Position numbers and translations under genes: made by a program. The notes under the pieces are model-generated. The model saw only the letters and a program-made list of their open reading frames with translations, ran no database searches and had not been told where the DNA came from. From Pedobacter sp. Bi126 (GTDB lineage: Bacteria > Bacteroidota > Bacteroidia > Sphingobacteriales > Sphingobacteriaceae), in NCBI RefSeq assembly GCF_918698245.1, contig NZ_CAKKMS010000009.1, positions 62,001 to 126,000 on the forward strand: a DNA stretch of 64,000 nucleotides, read 5' to 3'. Position 1 is the stretch's first letter, and each line of letters starts with the position of its first letter. Below are positions 62,797 to 64,000 of this stretch, piece after piece.

Positions 62797-62807
62797 CCAG
62801 TCCACCT
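62797..62807. promoter_or_regulatory. Possible second half-operator near GntR gene
   Basis: CCAGTCCACCT shares CCAGTCCA with the operator candidate at 62905-62924, about 108 bases away. It lies 47 bases upstream of the GntR gene start and might allow autoregulation or looping. The match is only eight bases. Confidence 0.35.
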
Positions 62808-62866
62808 AACAAATATTCAATAATTAGCCCATTTCGGGCGTAAAGAGCTTTTTTTATTTTTTTTAT

Positions 62867-62924
62867 CTTTTGAAAAGAAATAAAATATACTATATTTGTT
62901 TACTTACCAGTCCAGACCAGACTA
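62867..62924 (+). promoter_or_regulatory. Promoter of the SusC locus with overlapping operator candidate
   Basis: TTTTG (62867-62871), a 19-base spacer and TATATTTG (62891-62898) match the Bacteroidota -33/-7 promoter very well. Six bases further, at the expected transcription start, is TACCAGTCCAGACCAGACTA (62905-62924), an imperfect palindrome around GTC-CA-GAC with CCAG repeated three times. A repressor bound here would block transcription. The divergent GntR-LacI-type protein is the likely ligand-controlled binder; that is inference. Confidence 0.7.
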
Positions 62925-63084
62925 ATGTTATGAGCGTTTGGTTTATATGCGTAGGAATTATTGTTATACCGCTCTAATTGCTATTCTCGGAATCTGGATG
63001 AGGTTTTAAATGCTTTAGCAAGTCATTTAAAAATATACTGCGGATATGTAAATGTCTGTCGTAGCAATGCAACCAAATATAATA

Positions 63085-64000
63085 ATGAATATGAAACCAA
63101 ACTTACTCTTAACTGTGCTATTGGTTCTGGGCATTCCGCTTTCCATTCTGGCCCAAGCGGTAAAAACCATTACCGGAACTGTTACAGAAGAAACCGGGAA
63201 ACCCTTGCCGGGTGCGAAAGTAGTCATCCAGGGGAAAACGGCTTCCCGCGTAACAGATGATCAGGGCCGCTTTAGCTTTTCCAATGCAAAGGAAAGTGAA
63301 CTATTGGTTGTCTCCATGGTTGGCTACATCAGCAAAACTGTGGTTATCACCAGTCAAAACCAGTATAAAATTCAGCTGGTACCTAACAACACTGCTTTAG
63401 ATGATGTGGTAATTGTTGGTTATGGCCAGGTAAAACGAAAGGACCTTACTGGTTCGGTCGGTTCTGTAGTGATGAAAGATATGGAAAAAGCACCGGTGGT
63501 TTCTTTTGAAGATGCTTTGGCAGGAAGGGTGGCAGGAGTGCAGGTCGGTTCTGGTGATGGACAGCCAGGCAGTATTAGCAACATCACCATTCGCGGAGGA
63601 AATTCCATTACCCAGTCTAACTCACCGCTTTATGTAATTGATGGCTTTCCTTTGGAAAATCCCGACAACAATACCATTAATCCGGATGATATTGAATCAA
63701 TAGATATATTGAAAGACGCATCTTCTACCGCAATTTATGGAGCGAGAGGGGCCAATGGGGTAATCATAATCAAGACCAAGGAAGGTAAGGTAGGCGCACC
63801 GGTAGTTAACTATAACAATTGGCTGGGCTATCAGTATCCGTCAAAACAGATAGAAGTGATGAGCCCTTATGAGTTTGTGAAGTATCAGCTGGACCTGAAT
63901 AAGACTTCGGCTACCGCTTTGTATCTTAAGGACGGCAAAACTTTAGATGCGTACCGCAATGAGCGCGGGATAAACTGGCAGGATAATGTATTACAGAATG
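63085..64000 (+). CDS. SusC-family TonB-dependent transporter (N-terminal part, cut by window end)
   Basis: The frame is open to base 64000. ATG codons at 63085 and 63091 are both possible starts; the signal peptide is MKPNLLLTVLLVLGIPLSILAQ. A carboxypeptidase-regulatory-like domain follows (ITGTVTEETGKPLPGAKVVIQG), then LDDVVIVGYGQVKRKDLTGSV and plug motifs (LYVIDGFPLENPDNNTINPDD, ILKDASSTAIYGARGANGVIIIKTKEG). About 305 residues are visible of an expected 1000. It opens a further glycan locus to the right of the window, under the promoter at 62867 and the divergent GntR-type regulator. Confidence 0.95.
   Translation, partial: MNMKPNLLLTVLLVLGIPLSILAQAVKTITGTVTEETGKPLPGAKVVIQGKTASRVTDDQGRFSFSNAKESELLVVSMVGYISKTVVITSQNQYKIQLVPNNTALDDVVIVGYGQVKRKDLTGSVGSVVMKDMEKAPVVSFEDALAGRVAGVQVGSGDGQPGSISNITIRGGNSITQSNSPLYVIDGFPLENPDNNTINPDDIESIDILKDASSTAIYGARGANGVIIIKTKEGKVGAPVVNYNNWLGYQYPSKQIEVMSPYEFVKYQLDLNKTSATALYLKDGKTLDAYRNERGINWQDNVLQN

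Overview
The window looks like chromosomal DNA of a Bacteroidota bacterium of the Sphingobacteriaceae type (Pedobacter-like). The evidence is the SusC/SusD pairs, sensor kinases with two-component propellers fused or linked to AraC-type regulators, TAnnTTTG-type -7 promoter boxes, weak Shine-Dalgarno sequences and moderate AT richness. The genus is inferred from gene content; no rRNA or tRNA gene is visible.

Regions, left to right: (1) 1-12842 is the end of a glycan-utilisation locus: GH27 (cut by the window edge), GH59, GH43-CBM6, GH43 and GH127 enzymes, followed by a one-piece hybrid two-component regulator. The enzymes fit galactose- and arabinose-decorated glycans such as arabinogalactan or pectin side chains. 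(2) 12843-15844 is mostly non-coding. It has palindromic repeats, a reverse-strand lectin/zinc-peptidase gene, a broken copy of part of dnaE2, and a promoter-leader copy with no intact gene behind it. (3) 15845-23451 is an operon of a TIG/NHL lipoprotein, SusC, SusD and a DUF1735-type lipoprotein, followed by a repeat island. (4) 24217-40710 is a second locus: a reverse-strand GH43; DUF1080 and Gfo/Idh/MocA genes; a sensor kinase and an AraC response regulator as two separate genes; a lectin-GH43; SusC/SusD; and a GH105 unsaturated glucuronyl hydrolase, which points to pectin (rhamnogalacturonan). (5) 41108-43575 holds a reverse-strand SDR-AraC pair and a divergent VOC gene. (6) 43986-54010 is a stress and repair region: SYLF protein, the imuA-imuB-dnaE2 mutagenesis cassette divergent from an AlkB-like gene, a TetR regulator, a receiver protein and Hsp20. 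(7) 54656-61265 has glgX, GH130, a single-domain receiver and a PAS/GAF kinase. (8) 61733-64000 has a GntR-LacI-type regulator divergent from a SusC gene that runs off the window and presumably opens another glycan locus.

The most notable signal is a 56-bp promoter module present four times with identical internal spacing (15082, 26241, 32732, 34500). Three phased blocks (TGAGA, CRACAA, TGAACA) lie upstream of a shared TTACTTTG box. The sites precede the TIG/NHL-SusCD operon, the DUF1080-oxidoreductase pair, the lectin-GH43 gene and the second SusC/SusD pair. They surround the split sensor/regulator pair, so I infer that this pair controls all four units as one regulon. Further regulatory candidates are a twin direct repeat upstream of the SDR-AraC pair, a palindrome between imuA and the AlkB-like gene, and a promoter with an overlapping operator upstream of the last SusC gene.
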